The translations under genes and the position numbers were made by a program. Below the pieces are notes generated by a model. That model was not told where the DNA came from, ran no database searches, and worked only from the letters and a program-made list of their open reading frames with translations. From Isoetes taiwanensis (lineage: Eukaryota; Streptophyta; Lycopodiopsida; Isoetales; Isoetaceae), in contig JAJEKV010000005.1 in the NCBI GenBank assembly GCA_021234155.1, forward strand, positions 7,246,216-7,310,215: DNA of 64,000 nt, in the 5' to 3' direction. Shown here in pieces: positions 22,600-33,330 of this stretch. How positions within the stretch are numbered: the stretch's first letter is position 1; each line of letters opens with the position of its first letter.

Positions 22600-23381
22600 T
22601 TCATCCGGATGTTGTGTCTTCTTGTTTTGTGCGGTCTTGTTACCGGGTGTTGGCTATTCATGACACTCTGCCCCTTTCAGGCAAGTGGTCTCTCTAGCTT
22701 CCGGGTTCTCGATGGCGCTCGGTTTGGACGTGGACATGGAGCTCACTTCCCCCACCGAAGGTTAGGGTGCTTCTGTGGCAGGTGGTGCACCGTTGTATCA
22801 AGGTGAATGCCTTTGTGAGTCGGGCTTAGGCGGGTGTGAGCCCTCTCGCCCTTTGTTGTGGCCTTCATCGTGAGACCGTGGAGCATTGTCCGGTTTTATG
22901 CCCTCACTTGCGTGCTGCTTGGGATTGGGTCGAGCTCGCTTCGTGAGATTGACTAGCCGCCAGCTTCTTTGCTTCATGTGTATCCCGGTGCTTGGCCGCT
23001 CTTGCGGCGGCAAATACTTGCATCCGTCGCGTGGTTTGGTTGGTGTGGCTGATTTGGAAGCGGCGGCGGTTGTGGATCTTTCGGGGATTCAAAGCACTGC
23101 AACATCTCTGATTCCTCGACTCAGGTACAAGCTATTTCAAAGCTTTCTGGTGTTCCGGGGATTAGTAGAGCGGAAGTTTGCCATTTGGCGGGACTTCTTG
23201 GGTGTTGTAGATGGTGATGGTCGGTTTGTACAGCAGTAGAGTTGCAGTTTTTCTGTGAGTTTGTTGTGAAGTGTCGAGGTATCGCTGTCTCTTTGGGGCA
23301 GTTCTCCTTCCTCCTCACTTGCTTTGTAACATTACCATTCTTTTAATATATTGATGAGACAGTTCTTCAAAAAAAAAAAAA
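22600..23381 (+). mobile_element. LINE 3' end with zinc-finger RT tail, 5'-truncated
   Basis: The frame reads PKVRVLLWQVVHRCIKVNAF and then CGLHRETVEHCPVLCPH...AAWDW (22857-22930). This is the Cys-His signature of the zf-RVT domain found after the reverse transcriptase in plant LINEs. A 3' stretch of about 450 bp and an A tract of 13 (23369-23381) follow. Frame breaks are present. The left boundary near 22600 is approximate; reverse transcriptase is absent. Confidence 0.65.
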
Positions 23382-24109
23382 GTTAGGGTGGGTAGGGAGG
23401 GAACTAAGACAAAAAGAAACTGCTGTGAGAAGATGCCGATAAGGGAAGAAAAAAGCCCAAAGGACATATAAATAGCCTCGTCTCTCCCCAAAATGGTGAT
23501 CCGACTGCCCATGGAATAGCATATTTGCATGATCATGGAATTTTTACACTGCCCATTGGGGGCGTAAATCTGTTTTCAATTAACCCATCATGGACCAAAG
23601 GCCCAAATCACATTACTGGCTACACTGGAAAAATAAAAATAAAGAGCCAACAAAAATGTGCCATGTGGACTTTCGGCAGACAATCTATATCACAACTAGG
23701 GTGCCAAAACTCCAATCAGCATTTAGGCACCCTATAATTTTCGACAGGGTATCTAGCTTGCCAAAAATTTTGGCGGGCAGCCAAATCATCCATGTTTTCC
23801 ATGTCCTCCTACCTTCCGCGATGCAAGCAAAGAACTGTGTTTTTTGATCAACAGAGTATGGACGAATATCTAGTATTATAACAGGGGGTTTTTTTTGCAA
23901 TTTTATACGCTTTTTGGCATGGTTGTCATATGATTTCATAGGCGTATTGTACAAGGCATACTAATCAGTATATCTAGAGTGCACACTGGATTCTCATATT
24001 TGAATGGCATTTTACCTATGGTTTTGCAATGGTTTTTGCATTGAATATTTTTCCCTTATAAACAAAAAAAAAAATGCAAAGAATGCATGCAAGGATCGAG
24101 GACCTTGAT
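23382..24109. other. Non-coding stretch
   Basis: No supported gene. A short A tract occurs near 24064-24075. Confidence 0.4.
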
Positions 24110-24838
24110 TTTAGGGTTTGTGGGCTGCGTTTCTGGGTTTATTCTAGGGTTTCAGGATGGGTGCAGACTGAAGGAGTGTAAATCCTGATCCTGCAAATAG
24201 GGTTCTTGTTCAACACCTTGAATTGCAAGGAGCCTTTCTAGTGTTGATCCAAAAGTCCCAGATAAAATTCAACCAGCATGTACAGAAGCTAATGGCACAG
24301 ACGATCCAAAGGCTTCAACAGCAGAAAACAACCAAGGCAAGAAGAGGTAACTTAAGTTGTTATTCTCCGTTTTATTGGTTTCCAGAGAAACCGCGAGCTT
24401 ATGCAGGAAAAGTGCAGATTCTGAACTATGCAGAAAAGAACCTGCACAAAAGACTACTTCTGTAAGGAAAAATCCTCCCTTAATCAGAAAGACATGAGTT
24501 CTTTCTAAAACCGATCCTGTTTCCTTTGTCGCGTGTCTCTCTTCACCAATATCTTCAAAGATTACTATGTATGGGCAGGCCGCACAAGCCAAGAAGATCG
24601 AGTAACTCCGCCCACAACCTTCGTGCTAAGAACAGAGGTAAAAGCTCGTTGCATTTTTGCAAATCTTCAGAAATCTATAGTTTGAGCTGAAAATCAAAAT
24701 CAACACAGTGTTCTTAAAAAATCTTTATTCCCTTTTCGTAGGAAAGAGGTGCAGTAAAAGAGATTGAGTTCCAGAAGAAGATGGAACAATACCTAGCTCA
24801 AAAAGATGGCTTATATATTCCGCTACAATTTTCTTTCG
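24110..24838 (+). pseudogene. Possible captured gene fragment, unidentified (several exon-like pieces)
   Basis: After a leader with repeated AGGGTTT-type motifs common in plant 5' UTRs (24112-24155), exon-like pieces follow. The first is QKSQIKFNQHVQKLMAQTIQ, ending at a possible donor AAGAAGAG|gtaact near 24346. The second is an Asn/Lys-rich piece (about 24390-24462). The third, starting after an acceptor near 24741, reads AVKEIEFQKKMEQYLAQK. I do not recognise the protein. The pieces directly abut a truncated UGT 3' end, so the locus looks chimeric. Confidence 0.3.
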
Positions 24839-25001
24839 CAGAGGAAGATTGTTGGAATCGTCCGAAATTCGAGATGCAATCGAAGAGCTAATGAAGGGCC
24901 CAAAGAGAGAAGAATTGGCAAGAGAAGCTCTGAGGTTAAGTAAGGTGATGGTAGGGTCTTTAGAGAATGGAGGTTCATCTAACCTTAACCTCAAACGCTT
25001 C
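24839..25001 (+). pseudogene. UGT fragment (third copy, C-terminal end only)
   Basis: It is nearly identical to UGT copy 1 from 20754 to 20915 (RLLESSEIRDAIEELMKGPK through LNLKRF). The PSPG box and everything before it are missing, so it cannot be functional. After the Phe codon an insertion of about 900 bp (25002-25904) interrupts it, and the remaining 3' end resumes at 25905. Confidence 0.88.
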
Positions 25002-25904
25002 AGGAGACAGGCTTCCTTCCATTACAGAGGGTCATACTTGAACGCCACATTATTTACTTCCGTAAGGTGGTGGCTATGGATGAAGCCCGCTGCCCAACCT
25101 TGCTTTGGCAAAGGGCGATGGGCCCGCAGCCACTCAAAGCCCTTTGAAAGACAAGCAAGCCCGGTGGTTCTCGCTATGGAATGTGCAGCAATACAGATGT
25201 GGACCAAAGGCATACACCGAAGGAACGCTACCGCCTTTGAAGCAAGATTTGGATGCTTGCTTCATGGCCAAGCTTTGGGATGCAGAGGCCCCGCCACATG
25301 TCAAGGTGGCAAATTATCGACAAAGAAGTTAATCCCATGCTCACGAGGGGCCCACACCACTACCGCGCACCCATCTACCCATGAAAAAGCGCCAGGGTGA
25401 TTGCTTCCATTCAAGACAGTGCACACCACCTCCGCATTGAGACAGGAGATGGATTCGGGAGCCGCGTGAGGAGGACAGAGTCCGGCAATGCCGCCACCAG
25501 TGGCGCCATTGAGGATGAAAGTCACGCCCTCCGTGCTGTCCGTCTGCAGACGAGCATATCCGGCTCGGTATGCTTTCGGTTAGTTGTGCCCCATCGCCTT
25601 GCATGAGCTAATGAGCACGGCCTCTGTGGGGCTTGTTGGGATCGTACCTCCGTGGAGGTAATGGATACGCGACTCGCTTATGCCCCCGTCCGACATTAAC
25701 CTCAGCTGTACTTGTGATTATGTATATAACTGTGCAGTATGTCAGCATCCTTATTGCTACTAAGGTTTTTCCCCCGAAAACCCTTCGGGGCGGGGGTTTT
25801 TTAATCCTGGTAGTAATACGCCTGCTGCTCTCTCTTTGTACTTGGGTCCCATAGGCCAGTTGGTCTCCGTGGACGATAAAATCATATTCTATTCTATTCT
25901 ATTC
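25002..25904. mobile_element. Insertion in UGT fragment, unclassified, ends in (ATTCT)n
   Basis: Comparison with intact UGT copies shows clean breakpoints: ...CGCTTC | insert | ATCAAAGG.... The insert is GC-richer than its surroundings, contains a CCCCGAAAACCCTTCGGGG hairpin (near 25770-25790), and ends in repeated ATTCT. A simple-repeat 3' end would suit a non-LTR retrotransposon fragment, but no coding domain is recognisable. Confidence 0.5.
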
Positions 25905-26300
25905 ATCAAAGGTTTCCTCCATCAATGCACTCAAATTGCTCTAACTCATGTCTCACTCCCAATTTAAGATCTATGCTAGCGTATATGGTATATTTCTTTT
26001 GCTTCTTTGCATTGGCCTCTCGATTCATTTCTTTTTTCCGTTCTTTAATCTGCTCATGCGATCCCTTTTTGCGAAACAATCAAAATGCTTACGATCAATG
26101 AATGATATGTTGGCCACCACTATGGATGTATCACCAACCCCACACCCATTTGTGGTTAAACAATACAATTGTCTCCATTCCAACTGTTCAACTGTTATTA
26201 TCTCTGTGAAACATAATATGAAATATTAAGATGTCAACCTAACTTCTTGTACAAAGCATCCAATTGTTCCTATCTTCCGGAAACAATGGCTCTTTGGGAA
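25905..26300 (+). pseudogene. UGT third copy, last codons and 3' flank
   Basis: It matches 20915-21318 of copy A with small indels. Similarity ends at CTCTTTGGGA (26300), where an unrelated repeat starts. This part shows that the third UGT copy derives from copy-A-like sequence extending 320 bp beyond the stop codon. Confidence 0.85.
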
Positions 26301-26309
26301 GGAAGGAAG

Positions 26310-26530
26310 AAAAGAAGTATATTTTAACATCCACGGAGGCCAACTGCAAGGGGGCGTCACCTTGTGGAACCTGTCAAAACCACGTGCATCAATGGGAGGG
26401 GGCGCTTTTTTACCCTTTTCTGTATGTATACTAGGGGTCATATAGGTTTTGGGATGTTTTTCTAGTTGTAAAACCATACGGAAAGGGGTCAGATTTGCCT
26501 ATCAGAAACACGTATACTAGGTGTTTTTCG
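26310..26530 (+). repeat. Dispersed repeat R, copy 1
   Basis: The stretch around gtcaaaaccacgtgcat, the G-rich tract, tgtatactag and ataaaaccata is shared with 29190-29395 and in part with 43755-43855. The family is unclassified; no terminal repeats or coding frame are seen. Confidence 0.7.
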
Positions 26531-26534
26531 GCTG

Positions 26535-27245
26535 CGCAGACAGGATTGGCAACAGTATGGTTTTCTGCTGGTTGACGGTCATTCCTGCTATGTCACAGAA
26601 TTGACTGAGAGCATCCAAATGTTCCTGCATACTCCTAGCTATATGGGACAATAAGCCCAGATCGTCTGCATAGAGCAACTATTTTACTGTATATGCCTCT
26701 GGCAACTACGGGCCACCACCTCCATGTTCTTGCATCCAGGTCTCCAACTTGTCAATATAGAGTCCAAAAAGCGTTGGAGATAACGGACATCCCTGTTTAA
26801 CACCTATGGTGTTGTTCACCCCGTGATCTGACGCAGGCAAAGTGGCATATATTCCGTCATAGAGCCGGTAGATGGCATTCTGCAAATCCTGAGGGACATG
26901 TAGCTCCTGCAAGCGTTGCCACAATAGGTCCCGAGGGACTGTATCATATGCCGTCTTAAAATCCACGAAACAGCAATACAAGTCACGTCGTGCATTGCGG
27001 CTAGCTTCCATAAGAATTCTGAGAGTAAAAATATTATCACTCGTGGAGTGGACAGGGCGAAAACCTACCTGGCCAACTGCACGTACTCCAGCTTCCTCAG
27101 CCCATTGCGTTAACTTCTTCTCCAGAACACCTGCTAGAAGTTTTGCGACCATGATCATACGGTAGTTGGTGGAGTCATCCCTACTTCTCGTCTTATGAAT
27201 AGGGGTGACCTTGCTAACCATCCATTCCTGCAAGAAACATGGGAA
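26535..27245 (-). pseudogene. LINE reverse transcriptase segment (3' part of an inverted LINE)
   Basis: The minus strand encodes a non-LTR reverse transcriptase core: WMVSKVTPIHK, the catalytic-Asp motif CFVDFKTAYDTV, GVKQGCPLSPTLFGLYID, and the YADD box at 26672-26661. A frame break lies between 26706 and 26690, so YADD is out of frame with the upstream part. Similarity stops near 26535, with no zinc finger or poly(A). The matching endonuclease half lies immediately to the right on the other strand. Confidence 0.85.
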
Positions 27246-28676
27246 TATAGTGGTCATCTGTTGCCGGACATCCCAGGGTACCATCATTTCTCACCGGCCA
27301 ATGAGCGCCATGGCAAGCGAGGGTATGGAGGAGTCGCGTGCTACTTCAAAGATGCTATAGCATCCACAGTCTCGCTCCACAAGGCTGATAGACTCAACCG
27401 CTACCTGTGGATACGAGTGCTGCAGCCTCACCATCGCCCACTGTTTATTGCAGGATGTTATATACCCCATGAAACTTCTAAGTTCTACAGGGTTCATTAG
27501 GCAGATATAGATGTGCATATGCCCTATAGGGAACTGTATGATGACATAGAGCAGTATCGCCAAGAGGGTCATGTGTTTTTATTAGGAGATTTCAATGCAC
27601 GTACGACACAGTGGCAGTCGGTCACCTTTCAGGGAAATGCTGACTCCAACCCACTTTGGCTAGAAACAAAGACATCCCAGCATGCAAGACGCTCCTAGGA
27701 TATAGTCTCCGGAGCCTTTGGAAGAGAGTTGGTCCAGCTATGCCAAATCGTTGACATGGTGATCTGCAATGGTATGCTCAGATGGCCCCGATCAGGGGGC
27801 TTCACTTGCAGAAGCGACGGGGGCGATGGTGGAGCCAGCATGGTGGACTATCTCCTAGCTCCAGTGCCAGAACTTGATATCATTAGAGATTTCGTGACTG
27901 GCACAGGAACAAGAGATGAAGAGACTTTGTCAGACCATTATCCACTTATATGTCACTTTGGATTGGAGGCACTTAGTGGCGTGGCCACAGGACAGGCGCC
28001 CTCGGGGTTTGGGATACACCCCGAACTATCGGAAGCAAGCAGGATATGAGGTGGTGCTTGAACGTGAGCTACAGGGGATTGCTGCCCTCTATACATTGCA
28101 TGATAAGTGTGAATGGTTGGTGAAGGCCTTACTCGCAGCATCCAGTGAATGCTTTGCAGCAAGAAAGCCCCCGCGAAGGGACACTGCGCAATTCCCTCAG
28201 AACTCCTGGTTTGACGCCGAATGTAAGGCTCTAAAGAGTCAGCTACGCACCATCTTAGATCCACAGCTCCGGCAACAGGCCATTAGGGATTATAAGGCAT
28301 TCTTGAAATCCTAATAGCATCACTACATTGCAGAAAATCAGCAACGCATGTTTGATCTACTGATGACTGAGCCAAAAGCCTTTTGGCGTAGAGTGATGTA
28401 TAAGAGGCATCAACCACCTGGCAATGTTACCTCAGACCAGTGGAGACAACGGTTGGAGGAGTTGTATGACCCCCCAGGAGCAATCGCTGAGGTACCAGAT
28501 CAGCTAAGAGAAACACTACAGCTTTCAGAGGAGGACATCCACCAGAGTCTTAGGCATCTTGCTAATGGTAAAGCAAAGGACTTCAGGCCGAGCTGTTGAA
28601 ATGGGGTGGGCCAGCTTTGCTCGGGCCTTTGACAGGGATAATCAATCAGGCCATCAGAGAGGGCCTTCCAAGTTCC
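27230..28676 (+). pseudogene. LINE endonuclease and RT N-terminal segment (inverted 5' part)
   Basis: The plus strand encodes an endonuclease/exonuclease/phosphatase domain: LQETW, LLGDFNARTTQW, MVDYLLAP and LSDHYPL, the metal-binding and catalytic signatures of LINE endonucleases. The linker and the start of the reverse transcriptase (AELLKWGGPALLG, AIREGLPSS) follow. Stops near 27497, 27697 and 28312 and frame changes near 28010 and 28590 show decay. The segment ends where the minus-strand RT segment would begin in an intact element. Confidence 0.85.
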
Positions 28677-28689
28677 AAGCACATATTTA

Positions 28690-29395
28690 TGGGCTGCAAC
28701 CTGAGCCAACTTGATAAACCTAGTGATTTACCAGTAGTTGCTTACCTTATCGTACCTTCCCATCACTTTAAAACCATTACCAATTCGTCTATATTCCCAG
28801 GGGATTCACCTATATGTATTTTGGATATGGCATCTGCATTCCTAGGGTCAGGCAGACCCCCTTATCATACACAGAAAACTGGCTTAATATACCCTTATAC
28901 TCCTTAAAATACAACTAGACAAGTAAAATAAATGGTAAATACGCCATATTTTAAGTACGAAAAAGGTAATAAAAAACCCCTTGGCATACAGTCGATGGTT
29001 TATATGCATAACACAAATGAATCCCCCTTGTCTATATTGGATGATCAGTGTGAAAAATCAATCTGCATCTTTTTTCTTTTCTGTTCTTGTAGCCTACCAC
29101 TGAAGAATGATAATATCCTTTTCTTCTACATGTGTACCATACATGTGTACAATGCACCTCACAACCTTTGGGTTACTTGTGTATTTAAAACAAGGGGGCA
29201 TCACCCTGTGGAACATGTCAAAACCACGTGCATAAACGGGGGGGAGGGGGGGGGGGGGGCATTTTTTACCCTTTTTCATATGTATACTAGAGGTCATAGA
29301 GGTTTTTGGATATTCTTCTAGTTATAAAACCATACAAAAGGGGGTCATATTTGCCTATCAAAAAGACGTATACAGGGGTTTCTTGGCTACCCTAT
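28690..29395 (+). repeat. Unclassified dispersed repeat, copy 2 (also at 43250)
   Basis: About 600 bp from GGGCTGCAACCTGAGCCAAC match 43253-43855 with scattered changes. The end of this copy (29190-29395) also matches repeat R at 26310-26530. An open frame at 28932-29321 is not preserved as a recognisable protein. It contains a 22-bp G-rich run at 29238-29259. Confidence 0.8.
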
Positions 29396-30224
29396 GCACA
29401 CAGGTGGCATGTCCCGTATAAAGAAGGTAGGATCCCCCGGGATTTGAAACTGGCAGTTAACTAAAACTTACTAAAAAATGAGTTGCGTCTAATGATGGTT
29501 GGGATCGTCCGAAACAGACATCCAACAGTCCGCGCCTATCGTTGGACGCCTAGCACGAATATCAGCAAAAACAATTTGGGGGAGGGGGGGGGAGGGGGGT
29601 AATTTAATGGTTCAATTTCTTAATATGTTTGATGCCCCTTTCAATGGTTCGATGTGCTATATTGATATATTATTATTAATTATTAATAAGCTCCATAATC
29701 TGTACGAAATAAATATAAATGTTGTACGAAAGATGGCCTAGGGGTGTGCACGGGTCCAAAATCTTTTTTGGGCCCGTCGGGGTCTAAGGGTGGTTCTAGA
29801 TAACATGAGCTCCATACTTAAAAAACATTGCAATGGAACTACATGGAAAATGGATCATCGAGTATAAAATAATATTAATACAGTAAAGAAGTGTAAATAT
29901 CCCAAGTATGTTGTCGAATATAACGAAGTGTAAATATCCCAAGTAGAGCACACCTTCTTCTTTGGTAGGTTGCCTTGCATCCTCAAATACCTTAGAAATA
30001 TACCATGGCCTCCCAGACCATTGAAATATGTTTAGAGTCAAAGGCAACCTTGTAGCAAGTAATAAAACGAACAAATAAAAGAAAGCAATAACAATCATGG
30101 ATCTTACGCTTACATTACAAATTGACAAACAAATTTGTAAATAATAATAAAGTGTATGTCAATATATACATAATAATAAATAATACAGAAGGTTTCGCCT
30201 ACGCAGTTTTCACATTTCAAATTC

Positions 30225-30258
<34 letters not shown>

Positions 30259-31329
30259 TGCTTGTAGAAGAATGGAGCAAATCCACCATAGCCCCTCTCA
30301 ACTTTAGTTGGAGCTACGAAGTCTGAAATCAGTGTTCCATTTGTTTCTGGAGTCTGCTTTGAGCGGAGGGGATCGTCATGGCGAACAAGAAGATCTGGCT
30401 GTTTTAGCTGACCATGCTTTGCTCCAATATATTTTCGAGTATCATCAGTAGGTCCGTCATTCCTCTGTTTTCTTTTTCTTTTCATTTCCATCTTCTTTAT
30501 TTACTTTAATCCAAAATGTCAGAGACGCCACATGTTGTCTCTATAGATATGGAGTCGACAGCCAAAGTAGCCACAGGCTCCACCTTTTTTAGTGCTTCCA
30601 ATTCCATCTCCATTTCACAATGTCTGCAAAGAATTCCCGGATCCATTTGCAAGGAAATGATTGAATGTTTTATTAGTCATATTAATGGTTCCATGTTCCT
30701 GTTTTCATCAGTTTGATATTCATCTCTTAGATTTTGCTACATCAAATCAACATGGGATTCTGCACCATCAAGTCGAAATGAAGGTCTTCATCTTTATCAA
30801 AACATCTTCGAATAGAGGAGTTCAAACTGGCATTTGCAATAATGGTTATCTAAGATGGCATGAGGTTGGAAATAACTTCTCTACTATTAACTTGCCCCAG
30901 TGAATAGCTACAAGTTTTTACATGAAGGTACAAGTGAACCTTTCCTTCCACTTCATAACATCTAAAAATATATTTTTTAAGCTACAACTATTTCTCTTGC
31001 ATTTGTACAGTATGAGGCACATCTAGATGCCATAAGTAGAATATAAGTAGCATTGTCGTATGGCACAGTTCTAGACATCAGAGATAGCATTGTTGTATGG
31101 CACAGTTCTAGACAGCTCTGCTTATACAAACTCAGTTTAGAGTGATTTTCTTTGGCACCCATTTTGTTCGGGATTCTAATAAGTGTAGCCTGGTTAATTT
31201 TTTTTCCAGAGGTTGTTAGCAGTTAATTTTGTTTGAGGCTTTATAGAGCAGAATTATGTAACGAGAAGCACATTTTTCCATCTGGTAATGTTTTACCTGA
31301 ATCGTTTGAAAATTTTGTCAACATACTTA
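29396..31329. other. Non-coding stretch between repeats
   Basis: A second G-rich run is at 29578-29599 and an A tract of 30 at 30227-30256, probably a retroposon tail. Two open stretches, minus 30258-30491 and plus 30516-30716 (start MSETPHVVSIDMEST), are compositionally gene-like but match nothing I recognise and have no clear splice sites. Confidence 0.4.
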
Positions 31330-33330
31330 TGTTTATGAACGGATGCTAGATTATGGAAAATCCTTTTGAAAAGAAGTATATGATAATGATAATGTGAAGT
31401 GTGCATCTTTCATTCCCCATGATTGAATATTGGCTGTGTCATCAGTACCACTAGAAATTACTTCCAATGCTTCTTCTTTCTGGTACCAAAGATCAAGGAT
31501 TTTCCTCTGGACATCATATACGTTGTAGGTAAGTCATAGGTTTGCAAGGGGCCATTAAAGGAAACTTCTCAAATTGCTCTTCAGATACTAGCAATGCATA
31601 TGTACAACTGTAGCTATTTTCTATTTCTTGGTCGTTCTTGGTATAGCATGTTAACTGCTGCTTCAAAAGCCTCCCATGGAGGATCTTCTAGATTTAGGTG
31701 GCTGTTGCATAAGAGAATTTGGCAAATCTATGGGACGTAATACCATTATTTGATAGATCTGAGGAACTGTTGGTGGTTGCAATCACTCTATTGTGGTCTT
31801 TTGGTTGCAATCACTCTATTGTGGTCTTTCATATGTATTGTTTAACGAGTCAAATTTGTATGGCTTGCCTTAAGAAATTAGTTTACATTGGCTTAGTAAT
31901 GTTTCACAACTTGCATGCAGTATATGGTGGCATGGCTGCATGTTTATGGTAGCATGGTTGCAATTGAATTATAGTTTAGCGCAAGCTCATTGATATCTTT
32001 TGAGGGACTATTCTAAAGTTTTGGTTGTAACTTGCAGATTGCGCATTGGCTACTGCTTCGATCCTGCTAATATTCGGATTGCAAGCAATGAAATAACACA
32101 ATTACCAATAGTTACTGTTGGATTTGGAGCACTTGACTAAGTTCAGGTTCATTAATCCTCTTGAGATTTTATGAACTTAGTTCCACAGCCTGTGTCCTTG
32201 AACCATTAGTCTCAGGAAGAGAAGCTTCTATCAGAAACTTCTATAACATTATGGTGGTCCAGAAATGAACATCAAAAAATGCATTTTGTTAAAGATCAAG
32301 AGTCGTCAAATTGATGCAGCCACCGAGACACTGATGTTTATGTTTGGATGCTAGATTATGGAAAATCCTTTTGAAAAGAAGTATATGATAATGATAATGT
32401 GAAGTGTGCATCTTTCATTCCCCATGATTGAATATTGGCTGTGTCATCAGTACCACTAGAAATTACTTCCAATGCTTCTTCTTTCTGGTACCAAAGATCA
32501 AGGATTTTCCTCTGGACATCATGTACATTGTAGGTAAGTCATAGGTTTGCAAGGGGCCATAAAAGAAAAGTTCTCAAATTGCGTCTTCAGATACTAGCAA
32601 TGCATATGTACAACTGTAGCTATTTTCTATTGCTTGGTTGTTCTTGGTGTACATGTTAACTGCTGCTTCAAAAGCCTCCCATGGTGGATCTTCTAGATCT
32701 AGGTGGCTGCATAAGAGAATTTGGCAAATCTACTGAACATAATACTATTATTTGACAGATCTAAGGAACTATTGGTAGTTGCAATCACTCTATTGTGGTC
32801 TTTCATATGTATTATTTAACGAGTCAATTTTTAGGGCTTGCCTTAAAAAATTAGTTTACATTCCTGTTTCACAACTTGCATGTAGTATATAGTGGCAGTG
32901 GCCTGAAAGCAGTATATGGTGGCATGGCTGCATGTTTATGGTAGCATGGTTGCAATTGAAGAAACGAGTTTATTTAAGGCAAGCTCATTGATATCTTTTG
33001 AGGGACTATTCTAAAGTTTTGGTTGTAACTTGCATATTGCGACTTGGCTACTGCTTCGATCCTACTAATATTCGGATTGCAAGCAATGAAATAACACAGC
33101 CAATAATTACTGTTGGACTTGAAGCACTTGACTAAGTTCAGGTTCGTTAATCCTCTTGAGATTTCATTAACTTATTTCAACAGCCTATGTCCTTGAATCA
33201 TTAGTCTCAGGAAGAGAAGCTTCCATCAGGAACTTCTGTAAGATTATGGTGGTTTAGAAATGAACATCAGAAAATGCATTTTGTTAAAGATCAAGAGTCG
33301 TCAAACTGATGCAGCCACCGAGCCGAGACT
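31330..33330 (+). repeat. Tandem repeat, about 970-bp unit, two and a half copies
   Basis: Units begin near 31330 (partial), 31800 and 32775. The block GATGCTAGATTATGGAAAAT is found at 31345 and 32350. Unit number differs from copy A, which has one full and one truncated unit. Confidence 0.8.

Noticed and set aside
30110-30491. Open frames with Lys or Phe runs on both strands
   Set aside because: They run through the 30-base A tract. Only the part beyond it (30258-30491) has any protein character, and it lacks splice or start evidence.
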